NCBI GenBank assembly: GCA_902797405.1
Contig: CADBSP010000191.1
Span: 1-8,132 of the forward strand
Direction of reading: 5' to 3'
Length of the DNA: 8,132 nt
Origin: an uncultured Eubacteriales bacterium
GTDB taxonomy: Bacteria > Bacillota > Clostridia > Peptostreptococcales > Anaerovoracaceae
Shown: positions 1-6,403 of the stretch, piece after piece
Position numbering within the stretch: the stretch's first letter is position 1
Layout of the letters: the number at the start of each line of letters is the position of its first letter
Made by a program: the position numbers and the translations under genes
Notes under the pieces: model-generated
Told to the model about the DNA's origin: nothing
The model's database searches: none
Seen by the model: only the letters and a program-made list of their open reading frames with translations

Positions 1-1023
1 CTGGTTGCATTCCAAAGATATATCAGCAAGTTCTTCCAACCTATTCAGGAATTGGCTGAGGAATTCAATGTTATTCAGTCTGCCAACGCATGTGCGGAGA
101 GAATCTTCTGGCTCCTGGATACGGAACCTGAGATTGTGGATGCAGAGGATGCGGTTCACATGGAACACCTTAAGGGTGAAATTGAATTTAAGAATGTATG
201 GTTTGCGTATAAGATGAAGTCCGGGGTGTCTGTGGGGCCGATTCAGGAAGACGCAAATGTTCAGGATGCAAACAGCGAATCTAGCGATTCGAATAATGCG
301 ATTAACGAAACTGCGAAGTATAGTGACGACGAATACGAATGGGTGCTCCGTGACGTTTCGTTTAAGGTCGCGCCTGGAGAAAGCGTTGCCTTTGTTGGCG
401 CAACGGGTGCAGGGAAGACGACCATTCAAAGCTTGATATGCAGGTATTACGACATCCAGAAGGGTCAGATTTTGATTGACGGAGTCGACGTTAGAAAGAT
501 TAAATTAGATGACCTACGAGGACATATCGGCGAGATGCTCCAGGATGTATTCTTGTTCTCAGGGACAGTGGAGGATAATATTAGGCTTAACGAAAGGCCA
601 AACATCACGGATGCCGAGATTCGGGCTGCTGCTGAAACCGTAAACGCCAGTCAGTTCATAGAGGCTCTTCCAAATGGATATAAGCACGAAGTAATCGAGC
701 GTGGGGCATCCTTCTCCGCGGGTCAGAGACAGCTCCTTTCCTTTGCTAGAACATTGGCCTTTAAGCCTGACATTTTGATTCTGGATGAAGCGACAGCAAA
801 TATAGATACGGAAACAGAAATTTTAATCCAAGACGCACTCAGTAAGCTTATGAAAGGACGCACGACATTAATCGTAGCACACCGATTATCTACCATCAGA
901 AACGTGGACAATATCATCGTCATGCATAAGGGAGAAATCGTGGAGCAGGGAGACCACCAGAGTCTACTCTCCAACCACGGCATCTATTACAAACTCTACA
1001 AACTCCAATACGAAGACGCTTAG
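1..1023 (+). CDS. ABC exporter, C-terminal part with ATPase domain (5' truncated)
   Basis: The open frame runs from the first base of the window to a TAG stop, leaving 340 codons with no start in view, so the gene begins upstream. Residues 1 to about 40 (FQRYISKFFQPIQELAEEFN and after) match the end of the membrane domain of type-IV ABC exporters. The rest is a complete nucleotide-binding domain. Visible motifs are the A-loop tyrosine in FAYK, Walker A GATGAGKTT (397-423), the Q-loop glutamine in MLQDVF (541-543), the signature FSAGQ (712-726; not LSGGQ), Walker B ILILDE with catalytic Glu (772-789), the D-loop ANID, and the switch His in VAHRLS (880-882). All catalytic residues are present. 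The FSAGQ and ATANIDTETE wording recalls the BmrD/YheH class of heterodimeric multidrug exporters, so a partner gene may lie upstream (inference). An Asp/Glu/Asn/Ser-rich stretch of about 42 residues (nt 214-339) is inserted between the first strands of the domain, where relatives have only a few residues. The substrate is unknown. A terminator separates the gene from the glycine operon. Confidence 0.93.
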   Translation: MVAFQRYISKFFQPIQELAEEFNVIQSANACAERIFWLLDTEPEIVDAEDAVHMEHLKGEIEFKNVWFAYKMKSGVSVGPIQEDANVQDANSESSDSNNAINETAKYSDDEYEWVLRDVSFKVAPGESVAFVGATGAGKTTIQSLICRYYDIQKGQILIDGVDVRKIKLDDLRGHIGEMLQDVFLFSGTVEDNIRLNERPNITDAEIRAAAETVNASQFIEALPNGYKHEVIERGASFSAGQRQLLSFARTLAFKPDILILDEATANIDTETEILIQDALSKLMKGRTTLIVAHRLSTIRNVDNIIVMHKGEIVEQGDHQSLLSNHGIYYKLYKLQYEDA

Positions 1024-1057
1024 AATTGCTAATCATCCTCAACCATTGTTTTTCCTT

Positions 1058-1093
1058 AACCTGGTGCTACTCGCATAGCTGCACCAGGTTTTT
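1058..1093 (+). terminator. Intrinsic terminator of the ABC exporter gene
   Basis: A perfect 10-bp stem (AACCTGGTGC at 1058-1067 pairing with GCACCAGGTT at 1081-1090) has a 13-nt loop and ends in a run of five T (1089-1093). It starts 35 bp after the stop codon. On the other strand the stem is not followed by a T run, so it should act mainly on + strand transcripts. Confidence 0.85.
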
Positions 1094-1100
1094 GAATTAT

Positions 1101-1149
1101 GAAACTTTACGAAACTTTACGAAACTTTACGAAACTTGAGAGGAGTTTC
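1101..1149. repeat. 10-bp tandem direct repeat, 3.7 copies, ending in a small inverted repeat
   Basis: GAAACTTTAC occurs three times back to back (1101-1130), followed by a partial fourth copy GAAACTT (1131-1137). The GAAACT of the last copy pairs with AGTTTC at 1144-1149 around a 7-nt spacer, making a 6-bp inverted repeat. The repeats sit about 90 bp upstream of the predicted -35 element. The unit length is close to one helical turn, so repeated sites would face the same side of the DNA. A regulator binding array is possible, but simple slippage expansion explains the pattern equally well. No known operator was recognised. Confidence 0.8.
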
Positions 1150-1225
1150 ATTCGCAATTCCTGGACTACGCAACAATTTAAATAACGTCACAAAAACATG
1201 TGTCATTTTTATCCCCAAAAAGCCG

Positions 1226-1254
1226 TTGACATGGCTCCTTCCCTTAGGTAAAAT
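1226..1254 (+). promoter_or_regulatory. Predicted sigma-70/SigA promoter of the gcv operon
   Basis: A perfect -35 TTGACA (1226-1231) and a -10 TAAAAT (1249-1254; one mismatch to TATAAT) are separated by exactly 17 bp. Transcription should begin near 1260-1263, giving a leader of about 460 nt before gcvT that contains the riboswitch. The stretch upstream (1160-1225) is A/T rich and could add an UP-like contribution. Between the start and the aptamer (1263-1340) I see only a weak imperfect hairpin around 1283-1306. Confidence 0.8.
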
Positions 1255-1340
1255 CAAAGGGTGAGGATACGGGGTGCATGATGCCATTTTGCTTTAATTG
1301 CAATTGGACGATGTGTTTCGTAGCTAAGATTAATAACGGC

Positions 1341-1571
1341 TGAAGGGCCCGAGAGAGATCGCAAAACCTTGAGTCTGTTTTCTGGTGATAGTCAGTGACG
1401 ACAGGATGGAGAAACAGATTAAAAGAGAAGGCTTAAACGGTAGATGCGGCGCCGAAGGTGCAAGGAGTGCAACAACTCTCAGGCAAAAGGATCGGACCTG
1501 GACGGAACTCTGAATGTATATCTCTTTAGATGGTCAAACGGAGGCACATCAATTAATTGATGTGCCTTTTT
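1341..1571 (+). promoter_or_regulatory. Glycine riboswitch, singleton aptamer with long P3 and terminator platform
   Basis: The hallmark core is present: GGCGCCGAAGG (1448-1458) and CTCTCAGGCAAAAGG (1476-1490), closely matching aptamer 1 of the Bacillus subtilis gcvT riboswitch. By hand folding, P1 pairs 1345-1352 with 1492-1499 (one C/A mismatch and one G-U), P2 pairs GAGAG 1353-1357 with CTCTC 1476-1480, and the base of P3 pairs CGCA 1360-1363 with TGCG 1445-1448. P3 carries an extra segment of about 80 nt that itself folds (for example TCTG...TTTCT at 1374-1383 with AGAAACAGA at 1410-1418). Downstream, where a tandem switch would have a second aptamer, only a short remnant exists: CTCTG 1508-1512 can pair with CGGAG 1539-1543. 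This fits a type-1 singleton with a 'ghost' helix. The ghost helix overlaps the foot of the terminator at 1542, so glycine binding should favour read-through (ON switch, as known for gcv operons; inference here). Confidence 0.93.
1542..1571 (+). terminator. Riboswitch-controlled intrinsic terminator
   Basis: Positions 1542-1567 are a 26-nt perfect palindrome starting AGGCACATC and ending GATGTGCCT, followed by T's to 1571. As RNA this is an 11-bp stem with an AATT loop and a U tract of five. It lies directly after the aptamer and 150 bp before gcvT, as expected for the OFF state of a transcriptional glycine riboswitch. Confidence 0.88.
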
Positions 1572-1578
1572 AAGTTTT

Positions 1579-1592
1579 GTGTAGCGATACAC
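1579..1592 (+). other. Small GNRA-capped hairpin in the gcvT leader
   Basis: GTGTA (1579-1583) pairs with TACAC (1588-1592) around a GCGA tetraloop, a GNRA-type loop. It lies immediately 3' of the riboswitch terminator. No function is known. It could be a tertiary contact element or a chance fold. Confidence 0.4.
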
Positions 1593-1639
1593 TATGAACA
1601 AGTATAATCCAAAGAGTTAATGAGAGCTTTATTTTTTAA

Positions 1640-1668
1640 ATGCTGTGCGTAGAAGTGCAGCGCAGCAT
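1640..1668 (+). other. Hairpin in the gcvT 5' leader between riboswitch and start codon
   Basis: ATGCTGTGC (1640-1648) pairs with GCGCAGCAT (1660-1668), nine base pairs including one G-U, with an 11-nt loop. The sequence after it is CTGGAATAGTT, so it is not a terminator on the + strand. It stands 39 nt upstream of the gcvT ribosome binding site and would be kept in every read-through transcript. A role in mRNA stability or translation is possible but not shown. Confidence 0.5.
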
Positions 1669-1721
1669 CTGGAATAGTTAATTAGGACTTTAGTTTATAT
1701 AATAAGAAAGGACGAATACTT

Positions 1722-2813
1722 ATGGACAAAAGAACCCCTTTATATGAAAACCATGTAGAACTGGGCGGAAAGATGGTAATTTTCGGCGGATTTGAGATGC
1801 CGGTTCAATACCCTGCAGGAGTAATCAAGGAGCACATGGCTGTACGTGAAGCAGTTGGAATCTTTGATGTATCCCACATGGGAGAACTTATAATGGAAGG
1901 GCCGGATGCACTTAACGAACTCAACAGAGTTTTAACCAACGACTTCACCAACATGCAGGTTGGACGCATCAGATACAGCGTAATCTGTAATGAAAACGGC
2001 GGTTGCGTAGACGACCTAATCGTATATAAACTCAATGAGAATGTCTATATGCTTGTTGTAAATGCAGCAAATACGGATAAGGACAGAGAGTGGATAAAGT
2101 CTCAGATAAAGGGAGATGTAAAGTTTAGCGACATCTCTGAAACCGTTGGCCAGATTGCTGTTCAGGGACCAAAATCAAAGGAACTCATGACAAAGCTGGT
2201 TGGAGATGAAGCTCTTCTTCCGGAAAAATATTACTGGTTCACACCGCATGTAAAGATAAACGGAGTTGACTGCCTGATTTCCCAGACGGGCTACACAGGG
2301 TCATTTGGATATGAAGTTTACACACCTGCAGAGGGAGTAAAGACAGTTTGGGAAGCTTTGATTGCTGCAGGAGACGAATTCGGACTTCTTCCATGTGGAC
2401 TGGGTGCCAGAGATACACTGAGACTGGAAGCAGGAATGCCGCTTTACGGACATGAAATGAACGATGAGATTACTCCGCTGGAAGCAGATCTGGGATTCGG
2501 CGTCAAAATGGCGAAGGAAGATTTCATTGGAAAAGCTGCAATGGAAGCAAAAGGTGAGCCAAAGGTAGCCAGAGTGGGCATCAAAGTAACCGGAAGAGGT
2601 ATTGCCCGTGAGCACTGCGATATCTATCTCCCAGGCGTCGAAGCAGCAATCGGACAAACGACTTCAGGAACACATTGCCCATATATGGGATACGCAGTAG
2701 CTATGGGTTATGTACCAAAGGAGAATTCCGAAGTAGGAACCAAGTTAGAAATAGATGTAAGAGGAAGACGCGTAGAAGCAGAGATCGTACCTCTTCCATT
2801 CTATAAAAGATAG
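1722..2813 (+). CDS. gcvT: Aminomethyltransferase (glycine cleavage T-protein)
   Basis: The 363-residue product has the usual length. GcvT takes the aminomethyl group from the lipoyl arm of GcvH, releases ammonia and transfers the methylene unit to tetrahydrofolate, forming 5,10-methylene-THF in the cytosol. Family landmarks are TPLYENHVELGGKMVIFGGFEMPVQY (residues 5-30, beginning with TPLYENHVEL), FDVSHMGE (48-55), GGCVDDLIVY (93-102; its Asp pair holds the conserved catalytic acid), the GARDTLRLEAGMPLYGHEM block (228-246), and the C-terminal barrel with GYAVAMGYV (323-331). The motif normally written GYTGED reads GYTGSF here (190-195), with Ser replacing the usually conserved Glu. The ATG start is preceded by AAAGGA (1707-1712) with 9-nt spacing and gives the canonical N-terminus. 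It is the first gene of the operon, under the glycine riboswitch. The TAG stop is followed by 44 further open codons in the same frame. Confidence 0.96.
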   Translation: MDKRTPLYENHVELGGKMVIFGGFEMPVQYPAGVIKEHMAVREAVGIFDVSHMGELIMEGPDALNELNRVLTNDFTNMQVGRIRYSVICNENGGCVDDLIVYKLNENVYMLVVNAANTDKDREWIKSQIKGDVKFSDISETVGQIAVQGPKSKELMTKLVGDEALLPEKYYWFTPHVKINGVDCLISQTGYTGSFGYEVYTPAEGVKTVWEALIAAGDEFGLLPCGLGARDTLRLEAGMPLYGHEMNDEITPLEADLGFGVKMAKEDFIGKAAMEAKGEPKVARVGIKVTGRGIAREHCDIYLPGVEAAIGQTTSGTHCPYMGYAVAMGYVPKENSEVGTKLEIDVRGRRVEAEIVPLPFYKR

Positions 2814-2849
2814 ACAAACTATAGTTTAAAATTACATAAAACTAGAGAC

Positions 2850-2918
2850 AAAGCAAAAGCAAAAGCTAAAGCAAAAGCTAAAATTAAAGCAAAAGCTAAA
2901 ATTAAAGCAAAAGCTAAG
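2850..2918 (+). repeat. A-rich 6/18-bp repeat tract between gcvT and gcvH
   Basis: The unit AAAGCAAAAGCTAAAATT occurs at 2868-2885 and 2886-2903, with a 13-bp partial copy at 2904-2916. Shorter AAAGC/AAAAGC steps precede it from 2850. Every step is a multiple of three, so one frame stays open and reads alternating Lys-Ala with occasional Ile; this is the gcvT frame. Each AGC-AAAA-GCT is also a tiny inverted repeat, and the A-tracts recur about every 9 bp. The tract fills most of the 173-bp gap before gcvH. No terminator or promoter is visible in the gap. Confidence 0.85.
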
Positions 2919-2986
2919 GCAGTTATTATTAAGTTGACGTGTATATAACAGTTAGCGTTTGAATTGAAATATAACGGAGGAAAGAA

Positions 2987-3370
2987 ATGAAACTAATCGA
3001 CACATTAAGGTATTCAAAATCCCACGAATGGGTAGAAGCATTGGATGACGGAAACGTAAGAATCGGTCTTACAGACTTCGCACAAAGCGAATTAGGTGAC
3101 CTGGTATTCGTTAATCTGCCGGAGGTTGGCGACGAAGTAGTTTGCGGCGAAAGCTTTGCTGACGTAGAGAGCGTCAAAGCCGTATCCGATGTATTCAGCC
3201 CGGTAACAGGTGTTGTAAAGGAAGTAAACGAAGAACTTCTGGATTCACCGGAGATGATCAACGAGGATCCATATGGTGCATGGTTCATCGTAGTAGAAGA
3301 AATCACAGAGCATGAAGACCTTCTGGATGCAGAGGCATACGAAGCTCATTGCGAAGAAGAAAAGCATTAG
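2987..3370 (+). CDS. gcvH: Glycine cleavage system H-protein (lipoyl carrier)
   Basis: This 127-residue acidic protein carries the lipoyl arm that shuttles the aminomethyl intermediate between P-, T- and L-proteins. The N-terminus LRYSKSHEWVE (7-17) is the family signature. The lipoylation site is Lys64 in ESVKAVSD, followed by FSPVTGVVKEVNEEL (70-84) and the closing DPYGAWFIVV stretch (93-102). The tail is rich in Glu and ends EEEKH. The ATG has a strong GGAGG (2976-2980) six bases upstream. No lipoate ligase gene is visible in the window. The stop is TAG. A terminator-like hairpin follows directly. Confidence 0.97.
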   Translation: MKLIDTLRYSKSHEWVEALDDGNVRIGLTDFAQSELGDLVFVNLPEVGDEVVCGESFADVESVKAVSDVFSPVTGVVKEVNEELLDSPEMINEDPYGAWFIVVEEITEHEDLLDAEAYEAHCEEEKH

Positions 3371-3376
3371 TCGATT

Positions 3377-3405
3377 AATTGGAGAGGGGAATTCTCTCCA
3401 ATTTT
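3377..3405 (+). terminator. Terminator-like hairpin between gcvH and gcvPA
   Basis: AATTGGAGAG (3377-3386) pairs perfectly with CTCTCCAATT (3394-3403) around a 7-nt loop, and TTTT (3402-3405) is followed by AATATTTT. It has the form of an intrinsic terminator but lies inside the operon, only 24 bp before gcvPA. No promoter of its own is evident for gcvPA, so partial termination or mRNA-end protection after gcvT-gcvH is the likelier reading. Confidence 0.6.
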
Positions 3406-3428
3406 AATATTTTGATTTAGGAGGACTC

Positions 3429-4808
3429 ATGGGTACATACATTCCCAATACACCTGAGGAACGCCTGGCGATGATGCAGGCTGTAGGCATTTCTGAAATG
3501 TCTCAGCTCTATGAGGCAGTCCCCCAGGAAATGATGGTGGAAAAATTAAACCTGCCGGAAGGCAAGTCAGAGATGGAAGTTGCTCGCCTGGTTTCAGAGA
3601 TGGCAGCAAAGAACAAAGTCTTTAAGCATATCTACAGAGGTGCAGGTGCTTACCATCACTATATTCCGTCTATCGTAAAACAGATTACATCCAAGGAAGA
3701 ATTCGTGACAACATACACGCCATACCAGGCGGAAGTAAGCCAGGGCGTACTTCAGTCCATATTCGAGTATCAGACAATGATTGCTGAATTAACAGGTATG
3801 GATATTTCCAATGCATCTGTCTATGACGGAGCAACAGCTGCAGCAGAAGCAATTACCTGTTGCATTGAAAGAAAACGCACGAAGATGTTGGTTAGCGGAG
3901 CAGCCAATCCTGATACATTGGAAGTCATGAAAACTTACAGCTTTGGAGCAGACAGAGAACTCGTTATAGTTCCAACAAAAGACGGCGTAACCGATTTGGA
4001 AAAACTAGCTGAACTAATCGACGAGGAAACCGCAGGAGTATTCATCCAACAGCCGAACTTCTTCGGAATGATTGAAGATGCGGAGAAAGTCGGAGAAATT
4101 GCACATAATGCGGGAGCAAAATTCGTGATGGGTGTTGAACCAATCTCCGCCTTTGTTCTGAAGTCACCGGCAGAATGTGGAGCGGATATCGTAACAGGAG
4201 AAGGACAGAGCCTTGGTATTCCGCTATCCTTTGGTGGCCCGTATCTTGGCTTCATGGCAGCGACAGAAAAGCTGATGCGAAGACTGCCTGGAAGAATCGT
4301 TGGTGAAACAGTAGATGTTGACGGAAGACGTGCATTCGTTCTGACGCTTCAGGCCAGAGAGCAGCATATCCGCCGTGAGAAAGCTACATCCAACATCTGC
4401 TCCAACCAGGCGCTCTGTGCGATGATGTCTGCGGTTTACATGGCAACGCTCGGTCCTGTTGGAATGGAAAAGGTAGCGATGAATTCTTATGCAAACGCGC
4501 ATTACGCTGCAGAGAAAATAGCAGAAGTTCCGGGATTTGAATTGGTGAACAAAGGCGAATTCTTCAACGAATTCGTAACCAAGTGCGCTGATGTGAAGAA
4601 TGTTTTAGCCAAGCTGGAAGAGCAAGATATCTTAGGCGGACTTCCTGTCTGTGTAGATGCTGATGGTGATTCGACTAATGCCATGCATGGACTCACGGAT
4701 TTAGTTGATGCTCCTGAGAAAGCAAATGCAATGCTTTGGTGCTTCACAGAAACAGCGTCAAAAGAAGACATAGATACTTTGGTTTCAATCTTAAAGGAGG
4801 TGGCATAA
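3429..4808 (+). CDS. gcvPA: Glycine dehydrogenase (decarboxylating) subunit 1
   Basis: This is the N-terminal half of the split P-protein, 459 residues. It has a PLP-enzyme fold but lacks the PLP lysine, which is in GcvPB; together the two form the glycine decarboxylase. Family landmarks are MGTYIPNTPEERLAM at the start, RGAGAYHHYIP (70-80), YTPYQAEVSQG (96-106), SNASVYDGATAAAEA (127-141), EGQSLGIPLSFGGPYLGF (258-275) and QAREQHIRREKATSNICSNQ (308-327). AGGAGG (3419-3424) lies four bases before the ATG, a rather tight spacing, but the start is fixed by the conserved N-terminus. The last codons (Leu-Lys-Glu-Val-Ala) double as the AAGGAGG ribosome binding site (4794-4800) of the next gene. Confidence 0.97.
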   Translation: MGTYIPNTPEERLAMMQAVGISEMSQLYEAVPQEMMVEKLNLPEGKSEMEVARLVSEMAAKNKVFKHIYRGAGAYHHYIPSIVKQITSKEEFVTTYTPYQAEVSQGVLQSIFEYQTMIAELTGMDISNASVYDGATAAAEAITCCIERKRTKMLVSGAANPDTLEVMKTYSFGADRELVIVPTKDGVTDLEKLAELIDEETAGVFIQQPNFFGMIEDAEKVGEIAHNAGAKFVMGVEPISAFVLKSPAECGADIVTGEGQSLGIPLSFGGPYLGFMAATEKLMRRLPGRIVGETVDVDGRRAFVLTLQAREQHIRREKATSNICSNQALCAMMSAVYMATLGPVGMEKVAMNSYANAHYAAEKIAEVPGFELVNKGEFFNEFVTKCADVKNVLAKLEEQDILGGLPVCVDADGDSTNAMHGLTDLVDAPEKANAMLWCFTETASKEDIDTLVSILKEVA

Positions 4809-6272
4809 ATGAGCGCTAATACAAAAAAGCAAATGACACTTCTCTTTGAAGAAAGCGTAAAGGGACGTATGATCGATTTGATTCCCGACTGCGATGTTCC
4901 TAAGAAAGAACTTCCTGCAGGTATGGAAAGGGCTGCAAAACCAAGACTTCCTGAACTATCTGAAATCGACATTGCCAGGCATTATACGGAGCTCGCAAAG
5001 AGAACCCATGGTGTAAACGACGGCATGTATCCTCTGGGATCCTGCACCATGAAATATAATCCGAAAATAAATGATGAGATGGCGAGCCTACCTGGATTTA
5101 CGGGACTTTATCCTTTGCAGCCAAGAGCAACCGTACAGGGTGCAATGGAAGCCATGCAGACATTGGAAACCTATCTCTGTGAAATCACAGGAATGAACAG
5201 AATGACATTCCAACCTTCTGCAGGTGCTCACGGGGAATACACAGGACTTCTTCTTATCAAAGCATACCATCATGCAAATGGAAATAAGGATAAGACGGAA
5301 ATAATCGTTCCTGACTCGGCTCACGGAACAAACCCTGCATCCTGCACTATGGCAGGATTTAAGACGGTTACCATTCCGTCGGATGATCAGGGATGCGTTG
5401 ACTTGGAAGCTCTTAGAAATGCAGTTAATGAAAAGACTGCAGGTCTCATGCTTACAAATCCAAACACCGTAGGTATCTTTGATAAAAATATTTTAGAAAT
5501 AACAAAAATCATTCACGATGCAGGTGGATTAAACTATTACGACGGCGCAAACCTAAATGCAATTATGGGACAGGTTCGCCCCGGAGATATGGGATTCGAT
5601 GTAATTCACCTTAATCTTCATAAGACATTCTCCACGCCTCATGGTGGTGGTGGCCCGGGTTCCGGCGCTGTTGGTTGCAAGTCAATCCTGGCTCCATACC
5701 TTCCAAAGGATGAAGTTGTAGCAAATGAAGATGGTTCCGGATTTGAACTTAGAACATCACCGGATACCATTGGAAAAGTTCGCTCCTTCTACGGAAACTT
5801 CGGAATCGTGGTTCGTGCACTTTGCTATGTGATGAGCCTTGGTAGAGAAGGTGTTCCGGAGACTTCAGCAAATGCAGTGCTGAATGCAAACTACATGAGA
5901 GTGGGACTCCAGGATGTCATGCCTATGGCCTTTGATGGAATCTGCATGCATGAATTTGTAGCAACCATGACTGCGCTCAAATCCGAGACGGGAGTATCCG
6001 CCCTGGATGTAGCAAAGGCCATGCTTGATTACGGAATTCATCCGCCTACAATGTACTTCCCGCTGATTGTTGATGAAGCTCTGATGTTCGAACCAACGGA
6101 AACAGAGTCAAAGGAAACTTTGGACGAAGTTATAACAGCACTCAGAGAGATAATTGAAAAAGCAAAGACTGATCCTGACTATCTGCATGGTGCTCCACAC
6201 AACACAGTTGTAAGGAGACTTGATGAGGTTAAGGCAGCCAGAGAACCAAAGCTAAGATACAGCTTCGAGTAA
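4809..6272 (+). CDS. gcvPB: Glycine dehydrogenase (decarboxylating) subunit 2
   Basis: This is the C-terminal half of the split P-protein, 487 residues. It carries the PLP-binding lysine, Lys272 in HLNLHKTFSTPHGGGGPGSG. Other landmarks are YPLGSCTMKYNPK (74-86), FQPSAGAHGEYTGL (134-147), PDSAHGTNPASC (168-179), LTNPNTVGIF (215-224) and YDGANLNAIMGQ (244-255). With GcvPA it decarboxylates glycine and transfers the aminomethyl group to lipoyl-GcvH, releasing CO2. The ATG abuts the gcvPA stop with no spacer, and its ribosome binding site lies inside gcvPA. This implies translational coupling and equal output of the two subunits. Confidence 0.97.
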   Translation: MSANTKKQMTLLFEESVKGRMIDLIPDCDVPKKELPAGMERAAKPRLPELSEIDIARHYTELAKRTHGVNDGMYPLGSCTMKYNPKINDEMASLPGFTGLYPLQPRATVQGAMEAMQTLETYLCEITGMNRMTFQPSAGAHGEYTGLLLIKAYHHANGNKDKTEIIVPDSAHGTNPASCTMAGFKTVTIPSDDQGCVDLEALRNAVNEKTAGLMLTNPNTVGIFDKNILEITKIIHDAGGLNYYDGANLNAIMGQVRPGDMGFDVIHLNLHKTFSTPHGGGGPGSGAVGCKSILAPYLPKDEVVANEDGSGFELRTSPDTIGKVRSFYGNFGIVVRALCYVMSLGREGVPETSANAVLNANYMRVGLQDVMPMAFDGICMHEFVATMTALKSETGVSALDVAKAMLDYGIHPPTMYFPLIVDEALMFEPTETESKETLDEVITALREIIEKAKTDPDYLHGAPHNTVVRRLDEVKAAREPKLRYSFE

Positions 6273-6279
6273 AAGTTCA

Positions 6280-6305
6280 AGGACGGTTCCTTCGGGAGCC
6301 GTCCT
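6280..6305 (+). other. UUCG-capped stable hairpin after gcvPB
   Basis: AGGACGGTTCC (6280-6290) pairs with GGAGCCGTCCT (6295-6305), 11 bp with one T-G wobble, closed by a C(TTCG)G tetraloop, an exceptionally stable cap. The following bases (GTTATGCGATTAG) are not a T run, so efficient intrinsic termination is doubtful. It may be a 3'-end stabiliser or processing boundary separating gcvPB from the dehydrogenase gene. The remaining gap to 6403 shows no convincing promoter. Confidence 0.7.
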
Positions 6306-6403
6306 GTTATGCGATTAGATAAAAAGAGTATAGTTCACAAACACACAGAATTTTGAAAAGATCAACCCAGTGTTAAAACAGCATTAAGATTATAGGGATA
6401 AAC

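Noticed and set aside
1101..1137. Plasmid-type iteron origin
   Set aside because: Only 3.7 short copies, no replication initiator gene nearby, and a chromosomal metabolic context.
1698..1703. Perfect TATAAT just upstream of gcvT
   Set aside because: No acceptable -35 hexamer lies 16-18 bp upstream (TAGTTA region), and transcription would start on the ribosome binding site. Likely chance in A/T-rich DNA.
2850..2918. CRISPR-like repeat array
   Set aside because: The repeats are contiguous, very short and A-rich, with no spacers and no cas genes nearby. This is a simple tandem repeat.
2929..3306. 125-codon minus-strand frame opposite gcvH
   Set aside because: It lies almost wholly antisense to the well-conserved gcvH, is Ser/Thr rich as expected for a shadow frame, and matches no family I recognise.
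4502..4972. 156-codon minus-strand frame opposite gcvPA/gcvPB
   Set aside because: Overlaps two strongly supported genes, and its Ser/Phe-rich composition is that of an antisense shadow.
6334..6362. Possible promoter (TTCACA with AAAGAT) before lpdA
   Set aside because: The -10 matches only three of six consensus bases, and no better pair was found in the gap. Not strong enough to report as a feature.
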